In this document: in pieces, positions 1-9,900 of the stretch
Layout of the letters: each line of letters begins with the position of its first letter
Position numbering within the stretch: position 1 is the stretch's first letter
Assembly (NCBI GenBank): GCA_963922205.1
Contig: CAWUHX010000016.1
Coordinates: forward strand, 1,798,001 to 1,862,000
Direction: 5' to 3'
From: Romanomermis culicivorax
Taxonomy: Eukaryota > Nematoda > Enoplea > Mermithida > Mermithidae
Length of the DNA stretch: 64,000 bases
Program-made: the position numbers and the translations under genes
The notes under the pieces: model-generated
The model's input: only the letters and a program-made list of their open reading frames with translations
The model's database searches: none
Told to the model about the DNA's origin: nothing

Positions 1-78
1 TACAAAAATATAAAGGAGGTGGAGCTATCAAAGTGAAGTAAAATTTATATATAAATACATATAGAAGAAGTTAACTTT
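1..78. promoter_or_regulatory. Polinton intergenic segment with a GGAGG-type motif
   Basis: The segment downstream of the protease gene contains AAAGGAGGTGGAGCTATC at about 12-29. Related words recur in the divergent spacer at 6254-6268, 6307-6320 and 6379-6393. That suggests a shared cis element of the Polinton, but the function is inference. Confidence 0.3.
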
Positions 79-570
79 TTACAAACGTGTACATAATTTA
101 TTTCGCAAGTGACCTTTTACAGAAAATTTACAATTAAAAAACTTACAAATCAATTTATCATTATAAACAAAATTTGTGTTACTGAAACTTTTAAACATTT
201 TATACATAGGAACATGTCGCACTTTATAATACAAAAAATATAAAGTATATATACCACAAACCCTACTATTAAAATTTTGTAAATGTTTCTTATTTGTATA
301 TATTATTAAAGCATTTTTGTTAATATAGTTTATAAAAGCAGGAATAACTGGTGGTAAGCCATAAGAATCAAAATAATATACAGAGTTAGCATTATCAAAA
401 TACATAGCTATCCAATGACTTCCTTTTTGAAAAGATGTATCGGTGTTTGCAATTAAAGCTGCAGGTCTTTTAACTATCTTGGGTAGAGTATCGCAAGCAA
501 AAACCCCTAAAAAGTTTTGTGATAATAGCGCATCTTGTTGAAAATAATATGTCAATTCAAAGTTGTTCAT
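79..570 (-). CDS. PRO: Polinton PRO: adenain-like cysteine protease
   Basis: The 163-residue product matches the size and motif order of adenovirus/Polinton maturation proteases (peptidase C5 type). The catalytic triad is readable: His52 in [10 protein letters not shown], Asp68 in YYFDSYG and Cys105 in [11 protein letters not shown]. In related viruses this enzyme processes virion proteins during assembly; the same role here is inferred. The ATG at 570 is used, and the start overlaps the end of the integrase gene by 14 nt, which shows the tight packing of this block. The frame is intact with all triad residues kept, so the protein could be functional. Divergence from family members cannot be measured here. 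Confidence 0.9.
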   Translation of the reverse strand: MNNFELTYYFQQDALLSQNFLGVFACDTLPKIVKRPAALIANTDTSFQKGSHWIAMYFDNANSVYYFDSYGLPPVIPAFINYINKNALIIYTNKKHLQNFNSRVCGIYTLYFLYYKVRHVPMYKMFKSFSNTNFVYNDKLICKFFNCKFSVKGHLRNKLCTRL

Positions 571-1666
571 TGTAATCGTCGTCGTCGTCGTTTTGTATAT
601 CCTTTTCTAAAATCCAGCTGTTGAATTTTTCAGGATAACCCCACCACTTCACAAGTACTCTATTCTGACCATCTGGTAAACGTTTAGTCTTCAAAACCTT
701 TTCAATTTTGTATGCTTTGATATTAGGATTAAAATCAATTTTCTGTAGTTCTTTTTCGTAAAAATGTCCTTCTATATCTTCGCCTTCCAGATCTTGAATT
801 GTATAAAGTATATGATTTCGGGTCTTCACAATATGCATTACTTTGAAAACTTCTTCACTCCATTGAGGTAAATAACCTTTGTCAAATACACCTCTATGTT
901 TACTAATTCGCACGTAATCTCCTATATCAATCTTAGACTTTCTAGTGTATAATCTTTCAGGGTAGAGTCTTTGCCATATAATTTTTTCGGTAGAATAATC
1001 TACATTAATAGGTTTTTCCTTAATCGATCTATGAACAGAGTGATTGTAGTTGGAAACAACTGAGGGTACAATATCAATCCATTTATAAGTAGTAAACTCT
1101 GTAAAATACTTAAATAATTTAGTTTTTAAAGTTCTATTAAACCGTTCCACTATTGAGCATTTAATGTCTTCATTTTGAGAAGTAAAAAAATGTATATCAT
1201 TAGTTTTCAATAATTTTTGGAAATCTTTGTTGACAAATTCTTTTACTTTATCGCTGCGCACTCTCCAAGGGATTCGACCTCTTTTTAAAATATTTTGAAA
1301 AGCATCACAAACATTCTTTGAATGTTTTGATTTTAATGGTTCAACCCATGCGTATTTACTTAATACATCTATACATGTAAGCATAAATTTGTATCCATCG
1401 TTAAAATCTGCTAAAGAAGACATATCTGCCAAATCAATTTCCCATTGCTGATCCATAGCTGTAACATAAATACGATTACGTGAAAATTTTTTGTTGACTT
1501 GTTTATGTAAAGTATAACTATCTTGTTTTGAAAGCCAATCTTTAACATTTTTACGTGTAATATTTTTATGGTGTTTTCTAGCTTCAGCATATAATTTTTC
1601 AATACTAGAAAAAGCTGTAGGATTTCCGTGTAAATTTTTGTATAATTTCGAAAGTAAGGTGTTCAT
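557..1666 (-). CDS. INT: Polinton INT: retroviral-type integrase with C-terminal chromodomain
   Basis: The 369-residue protein has a DDE core with Asp78 (WEIDLADM), Asp139 ([10 protein letters not shown]) and Glu174 (IVERFNRTL), giving the D,D35E spacing typical of retroviral/Ty3/Polinton integrases. An SH3-like stretch follows ([16 protein letters not shown]), then a chromodomain near residues 315-358 ([16 protein letters not shown]) and an acidic tail. The enzyme would insert the linear element into host DNA, and the chromodomain probably biases targeting. The open frame extends upstream to 1801 from a TTG, but the first ATG at 1666 lies 4 nt after the stop of the upstream gene and gives the usual N-terminus, so I chose it. 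The frame is intact. Confidence 0.9.
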   Translation of the reverse strand: MNTLLSKLYKNLHGNPTAFSSIEKLYAEARKHHKNITRKNVKDWLSKQDSYTLHKQVNKKFSRNRIYVTAMDQQWEIDLADMSSLADFNDGYKFMLTCIDVLSKYAWVEPLKSKHSKNVCDAFQNILKRGRIPWRVRSDKVKEFVNKDFQKLLKTNDIHFFTSQNEDIKCSIVERFNRTLKTKLFKYFTEFTTYKWIDIVPSVVSNYNHSVHRSIKEKPINVDYSTEKIIWQRLYPERLYTRKSKIDIGDYVRISKHRGVFDKGYLPQWSEEVFKVMHIVKTRNHILYTIQDLEGEDIEGHFYEKELQKIDFNPNIKAYKIEKVLKTKRLPDGQNRVLVKWWGYPEKFNSWILEKDIQNDDDDDYNEQL

Positions 1667-1670
1667 CGCT

Positions 1671-2522
1671 CTAGTACAAAGGAGTATACCATCTAAGTGC
1701 TCTAGCTTTGCGTCGTATCTTCTTTTCTGTCGAGTTTCCTTTATTAAAGAATGAATCGTCTTTGATATCTTCCTCGGCACCACTTGAAAATAAATCAACA
1801 CCTTTCACAAGTGGTTTATTCAACTGTTTGACACTACTAACTGTATGATCATCTGATTCTTCCGGAGGTGTATGGTAGGAGAGTTTCCGAGGTAAAGTGA
1901 ATAACATTTTACGTAATGGGTTTCCTATAGCCTCTAATGGTACATTATATTTTTTCAAAGCGTTAACAAACTCATCTACTCCAAGCGTTTGCGTAATTTT
2001 TGAACATTTACGAGACAAATCATCTAATAAATCAATTATATGTGATCCTTCAATTAATTTTCCATCAATTAATACTTCACCTTGCTTATTAACATTCATA
2101 CTAGGGTTACTTCGCACGTGTTCCAATAATAAGGATTCTGAGCATTTAAACTGTTTAGGAATACTGCTAAGTAACTTTTCATCGTTCAGCCAATTTTTTT
2201 CTTTTTGTTTCAAATCGTCACTATCATTCTCATCTTCTTCATTATCAATAACTTTTTGTTTTAAAATCACTGTAGTAGGTTGAGCTTTTTCATGTTCAAA
2301 AGTTAAATATTGTGAAAATAGTTGCGAGTACATTTTGTATTGTTCTTCCGGCGTTAACGTATTATCTTTCAAAATGCGCTCTAGCTCATTACGATACATG
2401 TCAACTTGCTTAGCTATACCTGTCTTTTCATTTGAACTCGTCCTCGAAGAAGAACCCTGAGAGTTATTCAATTTATTCAGAACCTCCTGAGGTATAAGAG
2501 CAAATTTATTAGCAAATTTCAT
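1671..2522 (-). CDS. conserved Polinton/adintovirus protein of unknown function
   Basis: The product has 283 residues. It begins MKFANKFALIPQEVL, which resembles the 'M-x-F-x-LVP-x-x-VL' start of a protein that commonly sits beside the integrase in Polintons. It carries a charged coiled-coil-prone middle (residues about 30-110) and a C-terminal conserved patch (IDGKLIEGSHIIDLLDDL, then YNVPLEAIGNPL). I recognise the family by this recurring pattern, but its function is not known to me. The ATG at 2522 is preferred over a TTG at 2546. It is separated from its neighbours by 1 nt upstream and 4 nt downstream, as expected for a co-transcribed block. The frame is intact. Confidence 0.75.
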   Translation of the reverse strand: MKFANKFALIPQEVLNKLNNSQGSSSRTSSNEKTGIAKQVDMYRNELERILKDNTLTPEEQYKMYSQLFSQYLTFEHEKAQPTTVILKQKVIDNEEDENDSDDLKQKEKNWLNDEKLLSSIPKQFKCSESLLLEHVRSNPSMNVNKQGEVLIDGKLIEGSHIIDLLDDLSRKCSKITQTLGVDEFVNALKKYNVPLEAIGNPLRKMLFTLPRKLSYHTPPEESDDHTVSSVKQLNKPLVKGVDLFSSGAEEDIKDDSFFNKGNSTEKKIRRKARALRWYTPLY

Positions 2523-2523
2523 T

Positions 2524-2877
2524 CTATAATAATTTCTCTGTAACAAAACTTGCTAATGTAGATAATAAAACGGGTAGTACTAGAGGTAAAAATGCTCCAC
2601 CACTTTGAACAATTCTTACACGTTTATTATGTAAATCTTTTTTCTTGTTTTTTTCGTGTCTAGTAGCTAAACCTCTGAGCAATAATTTATGTTTGGCCAA
2701 TTTCTTTTTTAAGTTTGAATTAATAGGAATATTACCGTTCAAAGTGTTCAAACAAATTTCACATATACAACAGATCAAATCGGGGGAAGAATGTTGAAGA
2801 AAAGCACGTCTTTGAACACAATTTGAATTTTTCAACACATTGAGCTCGTGAATATATTTCTTTAATCTAGAAGCCAT
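2524..2877 (-). CDS. small basic protein with hydrophobic tail, pX/membrane-active type
   Basis: The 117-residue protein begins at ATG 2877. The N-terminal part has a Cys cluster (SSPDLICCICEICLN) and a Lys/Arg-rich middle (KKKLAKHKLLLRGLA). The tail has a glycine pair followed by a hydrophobic stretch (QSGGAFLPLVLPVLLSTL). This pattern, with basic repeats then GG and a hydrophobic helix, is common to small Polinton and adintovirus virion proteins compared to adenovirus core or membrane-lytic peptides. A role in virion core or membrane penetration is inference from that resemblance. It sits 1 nt upstream of the next gene. Confidence 0.7.
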   Translation of the reverse strand: MASRLKKYIHELNVLKNSNCVQRRAFLQHSSPDLICCICEICLNTLNGNIPINSNLKKKLAKHKLLLRGLATRHEKNKKKDLHNKRVRIVQSGGAFLPLVLPVLLSTLASFVTEKLL

Positions 2878-2959
2878 ACAAAACAGACCGTACAGTACAG
2901 AAAAATTTTACAATAATGACCAAATGATGAGTAAACATTGAAATATTTATTGCATTACA

Positions 2960-3421
2960 TTAAGATAGTAATGAAGCTTCATTTTGTATGACGATATTCA
3001 ACTCTTTGCGTCTAGAAAAAGCACACAAGTTATTCATATTCATAAAAAATAGTTTATGAGCTGTATCTAGTTTTAAAAAAAGATCTTCTACAAAAATAGC
3101 ACGAGTTTCGATCATATCCAACTCCGTCAGTAATAATCTAGCAAAACACCAAAATTGTGTAACTTTTTTACGTCCCATGGGTAAACCAACTTCACGCCGT
3201 AAATGGTTGCACACCTTAGCTATGTCTTTGTAAAAAATCTTGGCTTCGGGTGAGAAACGAGTCCAAAACAAATCAGCTATTTTGCATTTCTGTTTGTTGT
3301 TTAGTATTTACCTTAAATAAAAATACTATAGTTTAATGAATAGTTAAAGAAGAGATATAAAATTTGTACCTTTTACTTTATTTTGCACCATTCTGACAAA
3401 AACTTCAAATGCAGCTGACAT
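2960..3421 (-). CDS. small two-exon Polinton protein, unknown
   Basis: Exon 1 is 3370-3421 (ATG at 3421) and exon 2 is 2960-3276, joined across a 93-nt intron with a GTAC donor and a TAG acceptor. The exon lengths sum to 369 nt, so the frame is kept and gives 122 residues. The second exon alone lacks an ATG, which supports the split model. Visible features are an aromatic start of exon 2 (ADLFWTRFSPEAKIFY) and a basic RREVGLPMGRKKVTQFW segment. There is no recognised domain. Its place between other late-type genes suggests a virion or accessory role, which is only inference. Confidence 0.55.
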
Positions 3422-3468
3422 CGTAATTGTCACAAAACAAACGAATTATAGAAAAACGACCAACCTCT

Positions 3469-3978
3469 TCAAAATTCTCGACTAGACTGATGAAGGGTAT
3501 AATATTTTTTCTGATTATGTAATAAAGCTATCGTATCAATATATCGTAATCTACTTCCATTGATGTACAAGTTTTGAAATTTACTGCTTCGACTACAACA
3601 AGAAAATACGACAGGATTGAAAATATATATTTTGAAACACACTCGTAATTGCATAAATTGTCCGTCATTCTGAGGACAATGTAAAATTTTTTCTACATAA
3701 CGTAGTAAGGGTATTATATGTAATTTATAATTTTCTCCTAATAATAATAATTTCTGATCTGTAACATTTTTTGTGTTTGGTATCGTAAAATCTGTAACAT
3801 TTACAGGTTCTTCATTTCCATAAAATTGAAAAGGGTATTGTACCCATACAATAAAAACAGCTATGAAAAGAATCACAGCGAGAGTATTTAAAAAAATGTA
3901 TTTACTGTATATCATGTCGCTAAAATAATAGGATCCGACTAACTTGTATAAAGTTTTTTTGTAAAAATGATGAATCAT
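3469..3978 (-). CDS. putative type II membrane protein of the Polinton
   Basis: The 169-residue product has one strong N-terminal transmembrane segment (about residues 27-47, NTLAVILFIAVFIVWV). The rest is a polar ectodomain with three N-glycosylation sequons (NVTD twice, NGS) and several cysteines. The ATG at 3978 overlaps the stop of the ATPase gene in an ATGA junction. No family is recognised. A membrane glycoprotein fits the layout, but its role in assembly or entry cannot be shown from sequence. Confidence 0.6.
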   Translation of the reverse strand: MIHHFYKKTLYKLVGSYYFSDMIYSKYIFLNTLAVILFIAVFIVWVQYPFQFYGNEEPVNVTDFTIPNTKNVTDQKLLLLGENYKLHIIPLLRYVEKILHCPQNDGQFMQLRVCFKIYIFNPVVFSCCSRSSKFQNLYINGSRLRYIDTIALLHNQKKYYTLHQSSREF

Positions 3979-4631
3979 TCAGGTGTATACAAAATCATGT
4001 GATCATTGTCAGGAAATATATTAGATCTAAGTCGATATTTTTCAGGACATGTCTGTGTAAGATCTATTAATAAATAACGGTATGGTTTACTAGTAGCATC
4101 CTCATACGCCTCTATGAAATAATTTGATGTAGTTGGAAAAATCTGTCGAGCCAGTGTGCGGACTTGTAATCTATCGCTTGGGTTTTTTAAAACAATTAAA
4201 TATTGAGCATTTATCCTACTCGTACGCATTCCATCAAAAAAGGCATTCTGAACTATATGTATAATTGATATATTCCAATGATGCAATCCTTTAGTAAAAA
4301 GTTGAGTTAAACTTTGATCATTCTTCATCTCTTGCATCATATCATCCATAATTAATAATTTAGGTGTATCTTTACTTTTCTGAAGTTCATTCAAATCAGG
4401 CGAACCTTGAATAAATTCTACATAAGAACATTTCTGAACTAATTCATCGTAAGCTTCTTGCCATTCCGAATAACACCAATAAATTTTCACAGGAGCAGGG
4501 TGAAGCATTTCTTTAGCAAAAATTACAAGTTTTTTAACAAATTGTGTTTTTCCTGATTTTGTTGGAGCAGAAACTATACAGTTAAATGGATGTTTCCATA
4601 TATAAAACTTTTCATCATCATCATTTGACAT
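3975..4631 (-). CDS. ATP: Polinton ATP: FtsK/A32-type genome-packaging ATPase
   Basis: The 218-residue protein has a Walker A motif at residues 22-29 (APTKSGKT) after the aromatic FYIWKHPFNC lead-in. The Walker B motif is at about residues 91-97 (KLLIMDDM). Spacing and length fit the short packaging ATPases of Polintons, virophages and adintoviruses, which pump DNA into capsids. The ATG at 4631 is chosen over a TTG at 4652. It overlaps the membrane-protein gene by 4 nt. The frame is intact and both nucleotide-binding motifs are kept. Confidence 0.85.
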   Translation of the reverse strand: MSNDDDEKFYIWKHPFNCIVSAPTKSGKTQFVKKLVIFAKEMLHPAPVKIYWCYSEWQEAYDELVQKCSYVEFIQGSPDLNELQKSKDTPKLLIMDDMMQEMKNDQSLTQLFTKGLHHWNISIIHIVQNAFFDGMRTSRINAQYLIVLKNPSDRLQVRTLARQIFPTTSNYFIEAYEDATSKPYRYLLIDLTQTCPEKYRLRSNIFPDNDHMILYTPE

Positions 4632-4931
4632 CTCTTTTTTTGACAACAACAAAAACCAACCACTTTTTACTTGAACAATTTTTAAAATGATTTTTATTAT
4701 TATTTAAAACAAAATGTTATATATAATTATGAAAATTACAATATAAAACAGTGCACATGTAAAATACAAAGATATATGATTATATAAATTAGAATAACAT
4801 TACTGTATGCAAAAATATAGGCGCAATATATGTATGAAATTATATAACAAGCAAATACGTAAACAATTACATAAGCAAGCAAACTATAGCTAATTAAAAC
4901 ATACAAACTGTAATGAATGTGAGCAAAACTT
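4632..4931. other. AT-rich spacer without gene
   Basis: The spacer between the ATPase start and the stop of the next gene is very AT-rich with no convincing open frame. It may hold the ATPase promoter or the polyadenylation site of the 4932-6145 gene; I see no clear motif. Confidence 0.4.
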
Positions 4932-6145
4932 TTACAATTTACTCTTAATAAAATCGCGTAGTGTTTTGATAACAACAGCATCATCAAAATCATAATGATA
5001 ACCTTCATCAATAAAACAAGCTACAGTATCCTTAAGAATTTTACGACCAGTACTTGTAAGTGGTATACATCTAAATATGTCAATCATCTGTTTAAAAGCG
5101 CGAAGACAGTAATAACCTTGAACTTCGCCTATAACATATTCAAAACAGTCAATGATAAGTCCCATCTTTTCATATAAACGATTAACTGTTGGTGTAGTTG
5201 CGATATTATATATGGAATTACGAGCTGGACACTGATGATCCTCAACAATTCCTACCTCTTTCGCGCAATAACAATCAAAAATACACCCATTAAAGATGTC
5301 TTGTATAACTAACTCAGCACATATAATTATAAATAATTTTTCACCTTTTACTACTTGCTCATCAAAAAACCATGGAATATCTAAACCCGGAACACGTAAC
5401 TCACAAATACGCTTGGTTTCGGCTTCCAACGAATTGGTATCCGACATTGAATCGTAGTCAGGATTATTGAAACAGTTGATGAAGAGATCGTTAATAAACG
5501 ACGTTTGAACGCTAGCTTCCTTTTGATCTTCACGAGCATTGCTTTGTTCTCCGGCGAATTTTGTAGCATGAATCCCTTCTTCTTCTTTAATAATTTTCTT
5601 ATCTGCACTGACTTCTTCTTCTTTAACGATTTTCGGGGTAGAACCATCTTTTCCAGCTACGTCGTCGTTTTCGTTTGTTTTGCGTTTTATTGCTAGCTGG
5701 AAATTTGCTGCTAAAGCGTTGTACTCGTTTGAAATAGCTGGCGCTATCTCATGTATCATATTGGTCCAGCGCCAAAATTGCTAAAGAATAAAACATTATA
5801 TATTTTAAAAGAAAGAAAGAAAGAATTCATATATCAACTCACTTCTTTAGATAAACACCATGTCGTTCCATTAAACAAATTGTTAAATCGTACTGTAACC
5901 CCGTCGCTCTCGACCAGCATTTTATAACCAAGGTTGATGCCGCATCGACCTCCATGTGAAAATGTCTTTTCAATAATATTGACATTGCGACCTAGTATAC
6001 CGTATTGTGGTAAAATGAGCTTGAATCCGCGACCGTACGCCTCTTTTGTTTTAGGGTCGACATTACGAAAATAGATTGACACGTATCTACCTTCAACCAC
6101 TACAAATAATGCCATGTTTTCGTCTAACATGAACTGGTGTTCCAT
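4932..6145 (-). CDS. two-exon Polinton protein with possible PC4-like N-terminal domain
   Basis: Exon 1 is 5843-6145 (ATG at 6145) and exon 2 is 4932-5780, split by a 62-nt intron with a GTGAGT donor and TTTAG acceptor. The phase is kept, giving 383 residues. The N-terminal part has RYVSIYFRNVDPKTKEAYG and a TWCLSKEQFWRW stretch across the splice, which recalls the strand-strand-helix layout of PC4/p15 ssDNA-binding coactivators. That match is by eye and weak. The middle is acidic and lysine-rich (KEEE repeats), and the C-terminal 150 residues are a Cys-containing globular region I do not recognise. As first gene of the minus block, facing the polymerase, an early DNA-binding role is possible. 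Confidence 0.6.
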
Positions 6146-6947
6146 TTTTGAAAATTCTTGAAGAAATATTAAAGAGAGAGATAGAGAAGGAGCGAGTAGT
6201 TTTTGTAGCAACACAACAGATAAATGTATAAAGTGTTCAAAATTTTAGAGTAAAAGGAGGTTATAACTATAATAAAATAACCAGGATATATAGCTTATAG
6301 ATGTAAGAGGAGGAGTTATAAGCATAATAAATATTCAAGACACATATCCTACAGTATTCTACTATTCTGAGGAGTATATGAAAGGAGGAGCTATGTTCTA
6401 CAAAAATAAAATAAAATGTGTTTATGTGGTATGGTAACCTTTGAGATCAAAGCTAGAAAAATATATGTGTTTTATGTGTTATAGTAATTATCAAGGTCAA
6501 AGCTATAGAAGCAATATAGCCACGTGCACATGAGTTATAAGGGTCTTTAAAGCTTTTTCACATAAAAAGAAAAGATGGTGCAACAGGGTTATAAGCAGCT
6601 ATTACAGTTATTTTATAGCTTCAAGAATCAAAACAAAAATACTAGGGTTGTACAGTAAAACAGGTTTTCAACTGGTTTTAACTGGTTATATGCTAATAAA
6701 ATACGCTAAAGAAATGATATGGGCACGTGTTCATGAGTTATAGAGGTCTTTAAAGCTTTCCCATCATAAAAAAGAAAAGTACTACAATAACCTCGTAAAC
6801 AATAATTAAATCTCTACCATAAAATTAATAGTTTTTGCTAATTTATAAAAATTTTCTATTATTACTGTATAAGTTTTTGATGAATATGTTGTTTTTTATT
6901 TTTCTAGTTTATAGTTTTTATATTTTCTAGTTTAGATAATTTTTATA
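6146..6947. promoter_or_regulatory. divergent Polinton control region with direct repeats
   Basis: The 0.8-kb spacer separates the two divergent gene blocks. It holds three GGAGG-type words (near 6254, 6307 and 6379). A roughly 60-bp direct repeat built around CACGTG, GAGTTATA and GTCTTTAAAGCTTT occurs at about 6521-6582 and 6723-6784. A second direct repeat around GATCAAAGCTA lies near 6425-6530. No open frame is convincing. The position and repeats point to bidirectional promoters or replication signals, as inference. Confidence 0.5.
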
Positions 6948-9900
6948 ATGAAACCTATTTATGAGGATATTACTTCGGATGAAGACGACATGCCTATGGA
7001 AATTTTAGAAGATATTACTTCTGATGAAGACGATGAAACAATAGTGAATGAGTCTTCAGAGAATATTACCTCTGAGAAAGAAGAAGAAACACTTGATAAT
7101 AATATTTTGGAAGAAGAAGAAGAAGGAACTGTTTTAGATTATGATGATGAAGATGATCAATACAAAAGTTATACACCTTACAGTTCTGATGAGGAAGAAA
7201 TTTACGAAACAGCTCAAATTGGTGGTGGTGGTGGTGGTGGTGTTGGGGTTAGTGGAGGTGTAACAAATGCATCTTTTGTTGCCGATGATTTTTTCGAACT
7301 AGGTCAACCTAGTACCGTAAATATTAGGCGTTTTAATACCGAAGGTTGTGAGTACTCTGTGAACTTTCGTAATACCGAACATATGGATGATTTAAATGCT
7401 CAAATAGTGCCAATGTTTCAACGTATAGTAGAGTGAATTTCTGAGAATGTCACTGATAATGCATTTATAGGGTTTTCCTTTGACCATCCAGATTTGACAA
7501 AAGGTCGTGTTTTGATACCTTTTAGACCGAAACATGCTTTAACTGGAGATTTGATTGCAAACACTCTTAATGCTGTTCTTCAATCAAATGAGCAAATACA
7601 AATTGATAGTCGTCAGTCTACAATTCGTACGATTGTTGTAACACCACCTGCGGGTAGAGTTAGCTGATTAAAATTACTTATGTAAGATTTTATTTTTATT
7701 TATTTATTTATTTATTTTAATTTAAGGTATTCACAATGCTCATCAATATTTAAAACATAATGATTTTCTAAAAGATAAACGCTGTATTATTCAAATCAAC
7801 AACACGGATGATTTATGTTTTGCTAGAGCTCTAGTTGTTGCTAAAGCTTACATTCATAAAAAAGATAGGAATGCTGAACACAAATGGGAAAGTATTCGAA
7901 AGTCTGACAAGTCACATCTGCTGCAAACAAAGGTTGCTAAAGAACTGATGACCTTGGCAGGATTAGCTAACCATCAATTAGCTTGCGGTTTTCATCAGTG
8001 GGAACAACTGCAAGCTGTTTTATTACCCAATTATCAAATCAAAGTTTTTAGCAGAGAAAGCTTTAAAGATTTAATATTTAGAGGTTAGAGTTTTTTATTT
8101 TTCTGTTATTGTGTACATATTTAGAGTTTTAAGGACCTGAAGCAACGCATGTTTTGAATATTTACCACCATGATAACCATTACTCTGTCATTACAAAGAT
8201 GCCTGCATTTTTTGACTGCAGCTACTTCTGTCCTCATTGCGATCTGGCCTACAACAACAAAATGGAACACAGATGCAGAAACGTTTGTCCTCTGTGTTAC
8301 AATACACCCCCATGTAATCAATTTAATGCTCGAAAATGCAAAGATTGTCTGCGATATTTTAAAAACGATAAGTGTTTTGCTCGACACAAGCTTGTTTTTA
8401 CTCAAAGAGGTCAATCGAAACGTCAAAAAACAGGGGTATCTATTTGTGATCGTTTCAAAGTGTGTGAACAATGTGATACACTGATTCGACGAGCACATTC
8501 TAAACCTCATAATTGCGGTTATTTTGAATGCAAAACATGCAATAAAAGCATACCTAAAAAAGGTATTAGATATGGTATAATGATTTTATTTTATTTTATA
8601 TGAAAATTTTTAATTTTAGAACATTTATGTTTTATGCAACCTGTTGGTAGCGAGCAAATTGAAGAGGAAGAAGATATATTTGAAACAAATGTTGATGAGG
8701 ATGAGTGTCTAGATGATAATGAAACAGGAATTACTGATAAGCATCCTGTTAATCAAAAATTTGTTTTTTATGATTTTGAGACTACACAGGAAAAAATTCT
8801 ACGACAATCCGAATTAGGGGATGTGTTCGAACATGAACCAAATTTATGTGTTGTCCATACTGTATGTGATCAGTGTCGTCAAAACGAGGGAAATTTTTGC
8901 TGCAATACATGCAGTCAACGCGAGCATATTTTCAAAGGATCTACATGTCTAAATGATTTCTGGGAATACCTTTTTGCAAAAGGTATGAAAAACATTACAG
9001 CAATAGCGCATAATTCTCGAGGATTCGATGGACAATTTATAATGCAGTTTTTGTATTGTAATGGACATCATAAACTACATATCATTAATAAGGGTGAATT
9101 AGTAAATTGTTTATAGTTTTTCATTTTCATTTTCATTTATTTATTTATTTATTTTAGGTTTAGAGTTGATGTGTATCAAAGTAGGGTCGATAAAAATTAT
9201 TGATTCTCTGAACTTTCTTCCGATGCCTTTGGCGGCTTTACCGAAAACATTTGGAATAAGTGAAATATGTAAAGGATATTTCCTTCCTTTCTTTAATAGA
9301 AAAGAAAATTATGGATATATTGGCTCATATCCATCACCCAACATGTATGGTTACAATGCTATGAAACCTGTGGCTCGTGCCACATTCCTGGAATGGTATA
9401 ATGGAAAGCTTGAAGCAGTAAGTTTGCAAAAGTATAAAGTTTTGCATTTAAATGCATCATTGTTTAGGGTTGTCAATTTAATTTTGATAATGAGTTACTT
9501 GACTACTGTCGTAGCGATGTGCAAGTTTTACGACAATGTTGTATGAAATTTCGCGATATTTTTATGGAAGAAACAAATGTCGATCCTTTTGAAAATTCAA
9601 TAACCATTGCTAGTGCTTGCAACTTAGTTTTCCGACGTTTATTTTTGAAGCCAAATACTATTGGTGTAATACCATACAAAGGTTATGGTAAAGAAGAAAG
9701 ACAATCTGTTATAGCCTTAAAATGGTTGAAGTGGTTAGTCCATAAAAATGAAAAACTGTATATTCGACATAAACTTAATGGTGGTGAAGTTCAAATTGGA
9801 AGATACAGAGTTGATGGTTTATCAGGTAATTTTGTTCAAATTTTTTGAAATTTTAATATCTATATGTTTGCTCATTAAGACACCACAATTTATGAATTTC

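Noticed and set aside
1897..2283. 128-codon plus-strand frame
   Set aside because: Antisense shadow of the conserved Polinton protein gene.
4736..5011. Hydrophobic 91-codon minus-strand frame
   Set aside because: It overlaps the real gene end at 4932 in another frame and is low-complexity, AT-driven.
8121..8510. 129-codon minus-strand and 104-codon plus-strand frames
   Set aside because: Shadows of polymerase exon 3, which has the Cys/His pattern of the family.
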